From assembly GCA_022824925.1 (NCBI GenBank), contig JAJDYW010000037.1:1-64000 (forward strand): a stretch of 64,000 bases of DNA. Reading direction: 5' to 3'. Both the position numbers and the translations under genes were made by a program. The notes below the pieces were generated by a model that saw only the letters and a list, made by a program, of their open reading frames with translations, was not told where the DNA came from and did no database searches. This DNA comes from Dehalococcoidia bacterium. GTDB lineage: Bacteria; Chloroflexota; Dehalococcoidia; Tepidiformales; Tepidiformaceae. Shown piece by piece: positions 6,643 to 16,959 of this stretch (within the stretch, counting starts at the first letter, position 1; every line of letters begins with the position of its first letter).

Positions 6643-9009
6643 ATGGACGGCAAGGGCCAGCGTCGAGCCGGATTCCCCAGGCTGATACGGATCGCTGCCA
6701 GCCTCGGACTCGTCGCGACCGCCGCCGCCGTGGGTGTCGCGGGGGCGCTGGTCGCCTACGCCTTCCTCGCTCCGCTCGACCCTCTCGACGAGCGAGCGCC
6801 GGTTGCCGGCACGCTCATGGTCGACAGGCACGGGACGCTCCTTGCGCGGGACAGCTCGGAGGGGATCCGCGTTCCCGTGGCGCTCGATCAGGTTGCGCCG
6901 CTTGCCGTGGCCGCCACCATCGCGGCGGAAGACCAGCGGTTCTGGCACCACTTCGGCGTTGACCCGCTGGCAGTCGCCAGCGCGCTGGGCGAGTCTCTCA
7001 CCGACGGCGGGCGGCCACGCGGGGCCTCGACGATCACGCAGCAGGTAGCGCGGCAGCTTTACCTCGATGACGGGTCGCCCGCGCTGCTGCGAAAGGCGCG
7101 GGAGGCGCTCACGGCATTCCAGCTCGAAGCGCGCTACCCGAAGTCCGCCCTCGTCGAGGCCTACCTGAACCACGTCTACTACGGGCGCGGGGCGTATGGC
7201 ATCGAGGCGGCCGCGCGGGTCTACTTCGGGGTGAGCGCGCGCAACCTCGACCTCGCGCGGGCGAGCTACCTCGCGGGGCTCCCCCAGCTGCCCGGCATCT
7301 ACGGGGAGGCAGCCGACGCGGGAGGGGCGCTGGCGCGGCAGCAGTACGTGCTGGAGCGTCTGGTCGCAACGGGCGCCATCACGGGGGCGCAGGCGGACGA
7401 AGCCGCCGCCGCGACGCTCGGCTTCGTGGCGACGGTTGAGCCGGAGCTCGCGCCGCACTTCACCCGGATGGTCGAGGACGAGCTGGCCGCCATCCGCCCC
7501 GATCTCGCGGGACGGCCCGGGTTGGTGGTCGAAACGACGCTGGACGCGACGCTGCAGCGCGAGGCCAACCGCTCGGTGGGCGCCCACCTTGGACGCGTGG
7601 CCGACCGCAACGCGGGCAACGGGGCCGTCGTCGCGCTCGATGCGGACAGCGGGGCGGTGGTAGTGCTCGTGGGCAGCGCCGACTTCGCGGAAGAGGAGGC
7701 GGGGCAGGTCAACATGGCGGTCGCGCTGCGGCAGCCGGGATCGGCGCTCAAGCCGTTCCTCTACGGCGCCGCCTTCGAGCAGGGCTATACGGCGGCGACG
7801 CCCCTGCTCGACGTGCCGTCAAGTTTCGCCACGGCGGATGGCGCCTTCCGGCCGATCAACTACGACCACCGCTTCCGCGGCCCGACGCCGCTGCGCACGG
7901 CGCTGGCGTCGTCGCTGAACGTCCCCGCCGTGCGCACACTCGACGACCTCGGCATCGAGGCATTCCTCGAGGTCGCGCACCGTCTCGGCCTGCGCGACTT
8001 CGGGGCGGCAGAGGCGTACGGCCTCGCGGTCGTGCTGGGGGCGGCGGAGGTGCGGTTGCTCGACCTGACGGCCGCGTACGGCGCCCTCGCTGCGGGAGGC
8101 CTCCGCGCCGAGCCGTACACGATCGAGCGGGTGCGAGTGGCGGCGACGGGCGAGGTGCTCTACGAGCGCGAGGCGCCCGTGCGGGAGCGGGCGATCGCCG
8201 CCGAGCACGCCTTCCTGCTGGCCGACATCCTCAGCGACCCGTTCGCACGGGCGCCCGCGTTCGGCTTCCACACCGCCCTCGACACGCCGTTCCCGGCGGC
8301 GGTGAAGACCGGCACGACCTCGCAGTTCCGCGATAGCTGGGCGGTCGGGTTCACGCCGGAGCACGCGGTGGGCGTCTGGGTGGGGAACGCCGACGGCGAG
8401 CCCATGATCGACCTGCCCGGCCTGGAGGGGGCGGCGCCGATCTGGCGCGACGTCATGGTCGCGGTCTCGGCGGACCGGCCCGAGCGTGACTTCGTGCCCC
8501 CGCCCTCGATGGTCTCCGTGACCGTCTGCCAGCCCACCGGGTTGCTGCCCGGCCCGCACTGCCCGTCGCCCGCAGGCGAGTGGTTCATCGCGGGGACGGA
8601 GCCGGGCACGACGGAGACGTACTACCTCCGCGATGCCGGCGGGAGGCTCGTGATCGACCCGCCGGTGGAGGCGCGGGCCTGGGCCGCGGACGCGGGTCTG
8701 CGCCTGGCGGGCGTGGCGGACGGCGCGGCGGGAACGGGCCTCACGATCGTGCAGCCGGCGCGGGGCGCGGTGCTCTTCCTGGCGCCGGAGCTACCGGCCC
8801 AGGAGGCGGTCCTGCGCGTGTCCGCGCCCGCCGCCGCGGAGCGCATCGAGTTCCTCATCGACGGGGAGCTCGTGGGCCGCGCCAGCGGGCCCGACGCCCG
8901 TCTCCTCTGGGAGCTGACACCGGGCGTGCACACCCTCCGGGTCGTGGCCGTCCTCGCGAGCGGGGGCACGGAGACGGCAACGACGCGCTTCGAGGTGCGT
9001 GAGCCATGA
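6643..9009 (+). CDS. pbpC: Penicillin-binding protein 1C (glycosyltransferase/transpeptidase)
   Basis: A 788-residue bifunctional class A PBP that polymerises and cross-links peptidoglycan. In order: cytoplasmic basic N-terminus, one transmembrane helix (about 17-42), GT51 transglycosylase with AAEDQRFWHHFGVD (catalytic Glu96) and RGASTITQQVARQLY, transpeptidase with S367-A-L-K370 (GSALKPF), SSLNVPAV and K555-T-G-T, then a C-terminal Ig-like BiPBP_C domain from about 690. Length and domain order match PBP1C. Its stop overlaps the start of the alpha-2-macroglobulin gene by 4 bp, reproducing the pbpC-yfhM pairing known from Proteobacteria. Confidence 0.93.
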   Translation: MDGKGQRRAGFPRLIRIAASLGLVATAAAVGVAGALVAYAFLAPLDPLDERAPVAGTLMVDRHGTLLARDSSEGIRVPVALDQVAPLAVAATIAAEDQRFWHHFGVDPLAVASALGESLTDGGRPRGASTITQQVARQLYLDDGSPALLRKAREALTAFQLEARYPKSALVEAYLNHVYYGRGAYGIEAAARVYFGVSARNLDLARASYLAGLPQLPGIYGEAADAGGALARQQYVLERLVATGAITGAQADEAAAATLGFVATVEPELAPHFTRMVEDELAAIRPDLAGRPGLVVETTLDATLQREANRSVGAHLGRVADRNAGNGAVVALDADSGAVVVLVGSADFAEEEAGQVNMAVALRQPGSALKPFLYGAAFEQGYTAATPLLDVPSSFATADGAFRPINYDHRFRGPTPLRTALASSLNVPAVRTLDDLGIEAFLEVAHRLGLRDFGAAEAYGLAVVLGAAEVRLLDLTAAYGALAAGGLRAEPYTIERVRVAATGEVLYEREAPVRERAIAAEHAFLLADILSDPFARAPAFGFHTALDTPFPAAVKTGTTSQFRDSWAVGFTPEHAVGVWVGNADGEPMIDLPGLEGAAPIWRDVMVAVSADRPERDFVPPPSMVSVTVCQPTGLLPGPHCPSPAGEWFIAGTEPGTTETYYLRDAGGRLVIDPPVEARAWAADAGLRLAGVADGAAGTGLTIVQPARGAVLFLAPELPAQEAVLRVSAPAAAERIEFLIDGELVGRASGPDARLLWELTPGVHTLRVVAVLASGGTETATTRFEVREP

Positions 9010-12000
9010 TGGGCGCGTTGCGATCGCGAATCGGGGGAGTGCCCCGGCGCAGGGGGGCCGCGGTCGCGGGGGCGATCGTCGTGACGGCGGCGCTGCTGGC
9101 CCTCGCGTTCTGGCGGAACAGCCTGGGGACGGAGGAGCCCGCGCCCGCCGCCGCGGCCGAGGCCACCCCGGTCGCCACGACGGCGGCAGACCCCGCCGCA
9201 ACGGCCTCCCCGGCCTCCGCCGCCCGCGCGGCCACGCCATCCCCGGCGGCGGCGCAGTCGCCGACCGCGGCCGGGACTCCCGCGGAGGAGGAACCAGCGC
9301 TGGTATCGGTCTCGCCGGGAGGGCTGGTGCCACGCCTGGCGACGATCACGGTCGCGTTCCAGGAGCCCCCGGAGACGGCCGAGGGAGCGCGGATCGTGTC
9401 GATCGAGCCGCCCATCGAGGGCTCCTTCGCGTGGGTGGACGAGCGCACGCTGCTGTTCCAGCCTGCATGGCCGGGCTGGCTGCGGGGCCAGTCGTACGAG
9501 GTCACCGTCAAGGCGGCGGGGGCGGGCCTGCCCGACGACCACGTGCACGCCTTCACGGTCGAAGGGCAGCTCGAGGTGGCGTACGTCATCCCCGCCGAGG
9601 GGGACCGGGAGGTGCCGGCGAACGCGCAGATCCTCGTGCAGTTCAACCGCTCGGTGGCGGCGCTGACGGTCCTGCAGGAGGGGCCGGGGCCGGAGGTGCT
9701 CGAGATCGATCCGCCGTTGGAGGGGCGGGGCGAGTGGCTCAATACCTCGCTCTACCGCTTCATCCCGACGGCGCTGGCGGCGAGCACGGAGTACCGGATT
9801 CGCATCCCCGCCGGCCTGACCTCCGCTGCGGACGGCGTGCTGCTGGAGGATCACGAGTGGAGCTTCCGCACGATCGGGCCGGCGGTCACGAGCGTCTGGC
9901 CGGGGGACAACACCAGGTACGTGGAGCTGGATACCGAGGTCGTGATCCGGTTCAACCAGCCAATGGACCGGGCTTCGGTGGAGGCGGGCGTCAGCCTCCG
10001 GCGGCCGTTGCCTTTGTACTCCACGACGGACGAGCTGCTGGACCCCCTGGGCCTGTTCGAGCTCGACCCCACGCTGGGCGAGGCCGTTTCCATCCAGTAC
10101 GAGTGGGACGACACGAGCACGGGCGTCACGCTGCGGCCGGTCGCCGAGCTCGACCTGAGCAGGAGGTACGAGGTGGTCGTGCCCGCGGGCCTGCTGGGGG
10201 CCAGCGGCTGGGCCACGCCCACGGGCCTGGAGTCGCAGTTCCGGACGGTGGACTACCCGAGGCTCGTAAGAACCTGGCCTGGCAGAGGGGAGACCTCCGC
10301 CCGCCTCTACTACTCCTACTACTACGACGGCTACAACTCCATCGAGCTCGAATACAACAACCCGATGGACGGCGAGTCCTTCGAGGGAAGGGTTGCGATC
10401 AGCGGGATCGACGAGGAGGACATCTGGATCTCCACAGGCGGACGGAGGGTGTCCATCGAGGCCCCGCTGGAGTACTCGACGGGCTACACGGTGACGATCG
10501 CGGAGGGGGTGCGGGACCGGGGCGGGCGCGTCCTGCCCGCGTACGAGTTCTCCTTCACGACGCAAGCGCCTCCCGAGCCGAGTCCGCGGCTCTGGTTCCC
10601 GATGCCGGGCCGGTTCGTGACCTACTCGGCCTCGGCCGACGCGGAGATCTACTTCCACTCCCAGCACTACTCGCGCGTCCTGTTCAAGCTGCACCCGTTG
10701 ACGGATGCCGAAGCGGTGATGCTGCTGCGCCGCGGGTACATCGACAGGTGGGGATACGACGACGAGGGGGACTACCGCTGGATCCCCTTCGAACCCTCGC
10801 TCCCGGAGCGGCGGAGCTGGTGGCACGACATCCCAGCGGAGCAGAAGGAAACGCTGCAGCTCCACTCGACCTCCCTGGGCGAGGGCGAGCCTCTCCCCGA
10901 GGGCGACTATCTGCTCGTCGCCGGTGGCGAGAAGTACGTGCTCAGCGTGGTCGACACGGCAATCGTGACGAAGCAGTCGTACGACGAGCTGCTGGTCTGG
11001 GCGCTCGACTACGAGACGGGCGAGCCGTTGCCGGGCGAACCGGTCGCGGTGGAGGGGGACGTGGCCACAACCGACGGCGACGGGCTCGCGCGCCTGGATT
11101 TCGGCTACGGGCGGGACCGCTACGGGAGCAGGTACCTCGCCCGGACGACGGCGGGCGGGCGGCACGGCACGAGCCTGTCGGACTGGGACTACGGCAGTGA
11201 GCCGTGGCAGCTCGACATCCCCGTGTACGAGTTCCGGCCAAGCCTGCGGGGCCACCTCTACACGGACCGGCCCATCTACCGGCCGGGGGAGACGGTCCAC
11301 TTCAAGGGCGTCGTGCGCTTCGATGACGACGCCGCGTACTCGCTGCCCTCCCAGGACCTCGATCTCGTGGTGACCGTGCGCGACCCCCGCTACACGGAAC
11401 TCCCGGAGATACGGGTGCGGTTGAACGACCTGGGGACCGTCGCCGGCTCGATCGTTCTCCCGGAGGACGCGCCCACGGGCACCTATTACGTCGACTTGGA
11501 ACGTGACGACAACGGCAGCCGGTACTGGATCAGGGGAACCTCGTTCACGGTGGCCGAGTTCCGCGTACCCGAGTTCCGCGTGGAAGTCGAGGCGGCGGGC
11601 AGGCACTTCATCAACGGCGAGACGATCCCGGCGGAGGCGATCGCGAGCTTCTTCTTCGGCGGGCCCGTGGGCGAGGCGGACGTTGAGTGGGCGGCGCTGG
11701 CCTCCCCCGCCGGCTTCTCCGTGCCCGGCTACTGGGGCTATTCGTTCCACGCCTACGACTACTACTACGACTACTGGTACGACCGGTCCGTTCGCTCGCA
11801 GGGCTCGGCCCGGACGGACGCCTCGGGCGTCGCTCGCTTCGACGTTCCAGCCGAGATATGGGCCTCGGAGGGTCCGCAGCGGTTCACCATCAGCGCGACC
11901 GTGATCGACGCGAACGCGCAGGCAGTCGCGGGGAGCACGGACGTGACGGTTCACCCGGCACGCTGGTACGCGGGCATCCGGCCCGAGTCGTACGTCGCGA

Positions 12001-15000
12001 AGGCGGGCGAGGCCACGACGGTGCACCTCGTGACGGCGGACATCGAGGCGAACGTCGCCCCCAACCGGCCGGTCACGGTGCGCGCCATCCAGCGGGAGTG
12101 GGTCACGACGAAGGAACGCACCTCCCGCGGGCGCCGCTACTACAGCGAGCCGGTCGATACGGAGATCGAGACCTGGACGGTGACGACGGGTGCGGACGGC
12201 GAAGCCGCGGTCGAGTTCACCCCGCCCGAGGCAGGGACGTACCGGCTGGTGGCGGAGTCGGTGGACGAGGAGGGGCGGGTCGCCCGGTCGTCGCGCTTCC
12301 TGTGGGTGAGCGGCAGCCAGTGGGCGCGCTGGCGGGTGCGCACCGACGACACCATCGAGCTCATCGCCGACCGCGAGAGCTACCAGGTGGGCGATGTCGC
12401 CGAGGTCCTCGTGCCGGCGCCCTTCCCCGGCGCGACCGCCCTCGTGACGGTCGAGCGGGGTCGCGTCCTGAGCAGCGAGGTGCGCACCTTCGAGACCAAC
12501 AGCGAGGTGCTGCGCATCCCCATCGAGGACCACCACGTGCCCAACATCTACGTGGGCGTCGTCCTCTACCGGCCCCCGACGGACGAGGACCCGCTCCCGC
12601 GCTACCACGTCGGGTACGTCGAATTGCCGGTCTCGACGGCCTCGCGCGAGCTGGAAGTGCGCATCGAGCCGGATCGCGAGCGGGCTATCCCCGGGGAGAC
12701 GGTTCGGTACGAGGTCGAGGTGACCGACTGGCTGGGCCGGGGCGTGGAGACGGAGGTGTCGGTGGCGATCGTCGACGAGGCAGTGCTTTCGCTCGCGGAC
12801 GAGGTGGGCCCCGACGGGATGGCGGCGTTCTGGTTCCAGCGCGCCCTGGGCGTCTTCACGGCCTCGTCGCTGTCGGTCTCGGTGGACCGAACGAACGACG
12901 TGATCAGCGAGCCGGAGGAGGAGGCGGTCGGGAAGGGTGCGGGCGCCGACCCGCGGGTGCGGTCCGAATTCCGGCACACGGCGCTCTGGATCGGGCAGCT
13001 CACGACCGACTCGAACGGGCGGGCCAGCTTCGAGCTGAAGCTCCCCGACAACGCGACCACGTGGCGGGCGCAGGCGCGGGCCGTGAGCGGGGCGCGCCAG
13101 TTCGGCGAGGCGACGAGCGAGCTGCTCGTGACGCAGCCACTGCTCGTCCGGCCCGCCCTGCCACGCTTCCTGCGGGTCGGGGACGAGGTGACGCTGCGCA
13201 CGCTCGTCCGCAACGGCACGACGGCCGCCCGCGACGTGACCGTGACGCTCGCAGCCGAGGGCGTCGTCCTGGACGACGCCGCAACCCGCACGGCGCGCAT
13301 CCAACCGGATGGGTCGACGATGTTCGCGTGGCCCGCGCGCGTAGTGGAGGCGGGCACGGCCACGATCCGGTTCACCGCCGTCACCTCGGGCGGTCACGGC
13401 GACGCCGTCGAGCTGAGCATCCCGGTTCACCTCGACGTGACGCCGGAGACGACGGCCACGGGCGGGGTGGTGGACGGGGCCGTGGCGGTCGAGGCGGTCT
13501 ACCTGCCCGACTACGTGATCCCCGACAGCGGCTCGCTCGAGCTCTCGGTGCAGGCCTCGCTGGTGGGCGCCCTAGACACGGAGCTGCGGCACTTCCAGCC
13601 ACGACAGTGGGAGGGCTACGAGCGCATCGCCAGCCGCGTGATCGCGACAATCGCGGTGGAGCGGGCGCACGGCGCCCTGACGGATGGTCAGGCCAGCCGG
13701 CTCAGGACCGACCTGACGGCGCTGGTCAACGGGCAGCGCTACGACGGCGGGTGGCCGTGGTGCCGAACCTACTGCGACACGAGCCTCTGGGTGACGGCCT
13801 GGGTGCTGGTCGCCCTGGGGGAGGCGAACGACGCCGGCCACACCGTCCCCGTCCATACGCTGGCAGAAACGAGGCGGCTCATCTGGAGCCATGTGAACCG
13901 CTGGAGCGATTACCAGCGCCCGCCAGACCCGAACCGGCATGCCTTCCTCCTCTACGCGCTGACCAAGGGGGGAGCGGCCACCCGCGACCCGTCGGGGATG
14001 ACGGCAGGGGGGCTGCGAGCACTCGTGGAGCAGGACCGCACGAGCCTGACAAGCTGGGGGCGGGCCTACGCCATCCTCGGGTTGATGGCCACCGGCCACG
14101 AGCCCGATGACACCGCGGTGCGCATCCTCCTCAACGACCTCACGGCGACGACGGTCGCGAGCGCCAACGGCAACCACTGGGAGGACGAACGGCAGGCGGG
14201 GTCGATGCACGGGCGCCCGGTGCGCTCGACGGCCCTCGTGCTGCGCGCCCTCACGGAGGCATCGCCGCGCCACCCGCTCATCGAGGAGACGGCACGCTGG
14301 CTCGTCGTGGCGCACTCCACGGGACGCTGGAAGACGACGGTCGAGCGGGCGCAGGGCATGGCCTCGCTCGGCGCCTTCGCCGAGCTCACGGGCGAGAACC
14401 GCGGGGTGTACGACTACAACGTCCTGCTGAACACCGCCGTGGTGCTCGAGGGCGCCTTCGACGTGCCTGCCGGGGACTACCGGGACGGCACGGCGATCGC
14501 GCTGGAGGACCTGCCGCTGGGCGAGGTCAGCCGGGTGCAGTTCCAACGCGACGCGAGCCGCGAGGGGCGTCTCTACTACGGCCTCAACCTGCGCTACGTC
14601 ACGCCAGCGCAGGAGATCGAGGCGCTCAACCGGGGCTTCGCGGTCTCCCACCGCTACACCCTGCTCGACGACCCGGATACGCCCGTCTCGAGCGCCCCGC
14701 TGGGCGCGGTCGTGCGGGTGACGGTGACGGTCGTGGCGCCACACGAGCGCCTGTACGCGAAGGTCGAGGATGGGCTGCCGGCGGGGCTGGAACCGATCGA
14801 CCCGCGCCTCAACATCGTCTCGCCGGAGCTGCGGGAGCAGCTCGAACAGGACCGGCAGCAGGCGTTCCCGGGCGACGCGCCCAGGTACTTCGCCCCGTGG
14901 TTCCGGTGGTACTACAACCCCTGGAATCACGTCGACATCCGCGACGACCGCGTGACGCTGCTCGCCAGCCGCCTGCCGCAGGGCGTGCACGAGTACGTCT

Positions 15001-15125
15001 ACTACGCACGCGCGACGACTCCCGGCGACTTCTTCGTGGCGCCCGTCCACGCCGAGGAAACCTACTTCCCCGAGGTCTTCGGCAGGAGCGACAGCAGCCG
15101 GTTCACCATCTACGAAGCCGAGTAG
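9006..15125 (+). CDS. Giant alpha-2-macroglobulin family protein without thioester motif
   Basis: A 2039-residue cell-surface protein. Residues 1-38 form a membrane-anchoring segment, followed by an Ala/Thr/Pro-rich linker. Next come several Big_5-like Ig domains (patterns such as NAQILVQFNRSV and DTEVVIRFNQPMD), then the bacterial macroglobulin core: GHLYTDRPIYRPGETVHFKGVVR (MG2), further MG domains, the A2M domain (FRHTALWIGQLTTDSNGRASFELKLPDNATTWR) and a helical TED-like domain. Bacterial A2Ms normally carry a CxEQ thioester where this protein reads QWEGYERIASRV, so covalent protease trapping is not expected. It is translationally coupled to pbpC, which fits a periplasmic or wall-protecting partner role. 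Confidence 0.9.
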   Translation: MMGALRSRIGGVPRRRGAAVAGAIVVTAALLALAFWRNSLGTEEPAPAAAAEATPVATTAADPAATASPASAARAATPSPAAAQSPTAAGTPAEEEPALVSVSPGGLVPRLATITVAFQEPPETAEGARIVSIEPPIEGSFAWVDERTLLFQPAWPGWLRGQSYEVTVKAAGAGLPDDHVHAFTVEGQLEVAYVIPAEGDREVPANAQILVQFNRSVAALTVLQEGPGPEVLEIDPPLEGRGEWLNTSLYRFIPTALAASTEYRIRIPAGLTSAADGVLLEDHEWSFRTIGPAVTSVWPGDNTRYVELDTEVVIRFNQPMDRASVEAGVSLRRPLPLYSTTDELLDPLGLFELDPTLGEAVSIQYEWDDTSTGVTLRPVAELDLSRRYEVVVPAGLLGASGWATPTGLESQFRTVDYPRLVRTWPGRGETSARLYYSYYYDGYNSIELEYNNPMDGESFEGRVAISGIDEEDIWISTGGRRVSIEAPLEYSTGYTVTIAEGVRDRGGRVLPAYEFSFTTQAPPEPSPRLWFPMPGRFVTYSASADAEIYFHSQHYSRVLFKLHPLTDAEAVMLLRRGYIDRWGYDDEGDYRWIPFEPSLPERRSWWHDIPAEQKETLQLHSTSLGEGEPLPEGDYLLVAGGEKYVLSVVDTAIVTKQSYDELLVWALDYETGEPLPGEPVAVEGDVATTDGDGLARLDFGYGRDRYGSRYLARTTAGGRHGTSLSDWDYGSEPWQLDIPVYEFRPSLRGHLYTDRPIYRPGETVHFKGVVRFDDDAAYSLPSQDLDLVVTVRDPRYTELPEIRVRLNDLGTVAGSIVLPEDAPTGTYYVDLERDDNGSRYWIRGTSFTVAEFRVPEFRVEVEAAGRHFINGETIPAEAIASFFFGGPVGEADVEWAALASPAGFSVPGYWGYSFHAYDYYYDYWYDRSVRSQGSARTDASGVARFDVPAEIWASEGPQRFTISATVIDANAQAVAGSTDVTVHPARWYAGIRPESYVAKAGEATTVHLVTADIEANVAPNRPVTVRAIQREWVTTKERTSRGRRYYSEPVDTEIETWTVTTGADGEAAVEFTPPEAGTYRLVAESVDEEGRVARSSRFLWVSGSQWARWRVRTDDTIELIADRESYQVGDVAEVLVPAPFPGATALVTVERGRVLSSEVRTFETNSEVLRIPIEDHHVPNIYVGVVLYRPPTDEDPLPRYHVGYVELPVSTASRELEVRIEPDRERAIPGETVRYEVEVTDWLGRGVETEVSVAIVDEAVLSLADEVGPDGMAAFWFQRALGVFTASSLSVSVDRTNDVISEPEEEAVGKGAGADPRVRSEFRHTALWIGQLTTDSNGRASFELKLPDNATTWRAQARAVSGARQFGEATSELLVTQPLLVRPALPRFLRVGDEVTLRTLVRNGTTAARDVTVTLAAEGVVLDDAATRTARIQPDGSTMFAWPARVVEAGTATIRFTAVTSGGHGDAVELSIPVHLDVTPETTATGGVVDGAVAVEAVYLPDYVIPDSGSLELSVQASLVGALDTELRHFQPRQWEGYERIASRVIATIAVERAHGALTDGQASRLRTDLTALVNGQRYDGGWPWCRTYCDTSLWVTAWVLVALGEANDAGHTVPVHTLAETRRLIWSHVNRWSDYQRPPDPNRHAFLLYALTKGGAATRDPSGMTAGGLRALVEQDRTSLTSWGRAYAILGLMATGHEPDDTAVRILLNDLTATTVASANGNHWEDERQAGSMHGRPVRSTALVLRALTEASPRHPLIEETARWLVVAHSTGRWKTTVERAQGMASLGAFAELTGENRGVYDYNVLLNTAVVLEGAFDVPAGDYRDGTAIALEDLPLGEVSRVQFQRDASREGRLYYGLNLRYVTPAQEIEALNRGFAVSHRYTLLDDPDTPVSSAPLGAVVRVTVTVVAPHERLYAKVEDGLPAGLEPIDPRLNIVSPELREQLEQDRQQAFPGDAPRYFAPWFRWYYNPWNHVDIRDDRVTLLASRLPQGVHEYVYYARATTPGDFFVAPVHAEETYFPEVFGRSDSSRFTIYEAE

Positions 15126-15286
15126 CCGCAGGTCACACCGGCGTGGCCCGCCTCAAATCCTCTGGCTCGACGCAGGGGGGGCCGGGCAACTCGAACCACT
15201 GCAAAACTTGCGTACGCATGCTGCTACGCTGGAAGGAGTGGCGGGAAGAGTGCACCCGTACGTCTGCCACGAGACGGAGGTGCACC

Positions 15287-15856
15287 GTGTCAAGTCAAGA
15301 CGGCCCGAACGGGGGCGGTCGGGGAGCAGGAGGGGCGGAGGGCATCTTCACCCTGTCGGTTGCGGGCGAGGAAGTAGCGTTCCTCTTCCACCGGATCGTC
15401 GTGCCGTTCACGCTGCTCCTGCGGCTGCTCATGGGCTGGATCTTCCTCTGGGCCGGGTTCGACAAGGCCATCAACGGCTTCTCGGCCGAGGGCTTCCTGA
15501 CGCACGCCACCAGCGGGCCCCTCCACGGCTGGTTCACCGACCTCGGCGCGAGCGCCACGGCCCTGTCGGTGATCGAACCGCTGGTGACCTACGGCCAGAT
15601 CCTGATGGGCCTGGCCATCTTCTTCGGCGCGGCAACGCGGTCGGCGCTCTTCTTCGCCGGAATCATGATGTTCCTCTTCTACCTGTCCCAGTTCCCGCCG
15701 GAACACGACCTGTTTGTCGACTACTACCTGGTCTACATCGTCGTGTACCTGGTCCTCGGCGCACTGGGCGCGGGGCGAATCCTCGGCCTCGACGCGTTCG
15801 TCGAGCGGATCGGGATGGTCCGGGACCGCCCGTGGCTGCGCTACCTGCTCGGCTAG
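15287..15856 (+). CDS. DoxX-family membrane protein
   Basis: A 189-residue membrane protein with four predicted helices. The first has LLLRLLMGWIFLWAGFDKAINGFS, the usual DoxX signature, followed by ILMGLAIFFGAATRSALFFAGIMMFLFYLSQF and a last helix with YYLVYIVVYLVLGALGAGR. DoxX/DoxD proteins relate to thiosulfate:quinone oxidoreductase subunits and to redox or detoxification roles; the exact job here is not known. The GTG at 15287 is chosen because ACGGAGG lies 6 nt upstream; the frame is open further 5' but that part is low-quality coding sequence. Confidence 0.8.
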   Translation: MSSQDGPNGGGRGAGGAEGIFTLSVAGEEVAFLFHRIVVPFTLLLRLLMGWIFLWAGFDKAINGFSAEGFLTHATSGPLHGWFTDLGASATALSVIEPLVTYGQILMGLAIFFGAATRSALFFAGIMMFLFYLSQFPPEHDLFVDYYLVYIVVYLVLGALGAGRILGLDAFVERIGMVRDRPWLRYLLG

Positions 15857-16084
15857 CCGGGCGGTGAGCCCGCCGGGGGAGTCGCGTTCAGACGGCGCAG
15901 GGCCTGCGACCGTGCGGCGACCTTCAACACAGGGTTGAGTCGCCACGGACGGGCCGGCCGTGGACACGCGCCCGGTCGGCGAGACGTGCGTATAACATGG
16001 CCACCAACGTCCCGCCGCAGCGTGCCGGTCCCGCGAGGGGGGCCGCCAGGCAGCCACCTCGACAGGAGAGAGACGCTACCGGTC

Positions 16085-16801
16085 ATGCGCCTGAAGAAGC
16101 GGTCCGCGCGGGTCCTGATCTCACTGCCGGCCGTGGTCGCGATGCTGGCCGTGGCGCTGACCATCCCGGCCGGCCCTGCCCAGGCGGAGGACGGCGCCGA
16201 GGAACCGGAGGCCCGGCTGGTCGTGAGCGTGAGCGAGGCGCGTCCGGGCGAGACCATCACGGTCGAGGGTTCCGGGTTCCGGGCGGAGACAGAAGGGTCC
16301 TTCATCTACAGCTCGACGATCACCATCGGCGGCGTGCCGATTGCCGCCGTGTCGAGCGTCGACCTTGCGTCGAGCTCCCTCCACGCGGGCAGGTTCAACG
16401 AGTCCGGCATGTGGATCGCCGAGCACATCCACGTCGACCCGGTCGACACGCCGCCCGACGGCGCATTCACCGCTACATTGGTGCTGCCCGACGACCTGCC
16501 GCCGGGCGATCACGAACTGGTCGCAATCTCGTGCTGGGCGGGGCCCGACGGGGACTATCCGGAGGACGGCGTCGCACCCTGTGGCACCGTTGGCCTCGGC
16601 GGTGGCGTGAAGGACCGGGTCGCGACGACAACCCTCACCATCGTGGCAAGCAGCGCCGAGGCGCCGGCCGTGTCGGACACAGGCACCGCCGGACTCGGGA
16701 TCGTTCAGGACTCCGGCGTTCCCGCAGGGGTGATCGCCTTCATCGCCGCCGTCGCCCTCGGCGTCGTTACAGGCTACCGACTCAGCCACAAGCGGGCGTG
16801 A
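16085..16801 (+). CDS. Exported, C-terminally anchored protein with Ig-like domain
   Basis: A 238-residue protein. A Sec signal peptide spans about residues 1-35 (VLISLPAVVAMLAVALTIPAGPAQAED, cleavage after AQA). The mature part resembles an IPT/TIG-like Ig domain: RLVVSVSEARPGETITVEGSGFRAE, VLPDDLPPGDHELVAISC. It ends with a Ser/Ala-rich linker, a transmembrane helix (PAGVIAFIAAVALGVVTGY) and the short basic tail RLSHKRA. Such proteins sit on the cell surface; no ligand can be named. An AGGAGAGAGA tract lies about 15 nt before the ATG, rather far, so the exact start is moderately certain. Confidence 0.65.
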   Translation: MRLKKRSARVLISLPAVVAMLAVALTIPAGPAQAEDGAEEPEARLVVSVSEARPGETITVEGSGFRAETEGSFIYSSTITIGGVPIAAVSSVDLASSSLHAGRFNESGMWIAEHIHVDPVDTPPDGAFTATLVLPDDLPPGDHELVAISCWAGPDGDYPEDGVAPCGTVGLGGGVKDRVATTTLTIVASSAEAPAVSDTGTAGLGIVQDSGVPAGVIAFIAAVALGVVTGYRLSHKRA

Positions 16802-16920
16802 CGGAGCAGGGCGTTGCCGCACCCCCGCCTTTCCCGGCGCACAGCAGGCGCTAGCGGGCGCCGACTTGCCCGGGGCGAGGCTCCCCGCCCCGCTACCCCA
16901 GGCCTCCCCAACTCGGAAAC

Positions 16921-16938
16921 GCCCCCTGGCCAGGGGGC
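16921..16938. terminator. Bidirectional terminator-like palindrome
   Basis: GCCCCCTGGCCAGGGGGC is a perfect palindrome (7-bp stem, GGCC loop) between two convergent genes. No long T tract follows on either side, so a terminator role is plausible rather than certain. Confidence 0.45.
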
Positions 16939-16959
16939 TCACGGTGATTCTTCAGCCGA

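Noticed and set aside
8622..13430. Very long minus-strand open frame opposite pbpC and the macroglobulin gene
   Set aside because: It is antisense to two well-supported genes, is Arg/His/Pro-rich with no domain, and arises from high GC.
15857..15885. GC-rich hairpin after the DoxX-family gene
   Set aside because: Stem is imperfect and lacks a T tract.
15857..16084. Possible promoter (TATAAC near 15990) before the exported protein gene
   Set aside because: No -35 at a suitable distance was found.
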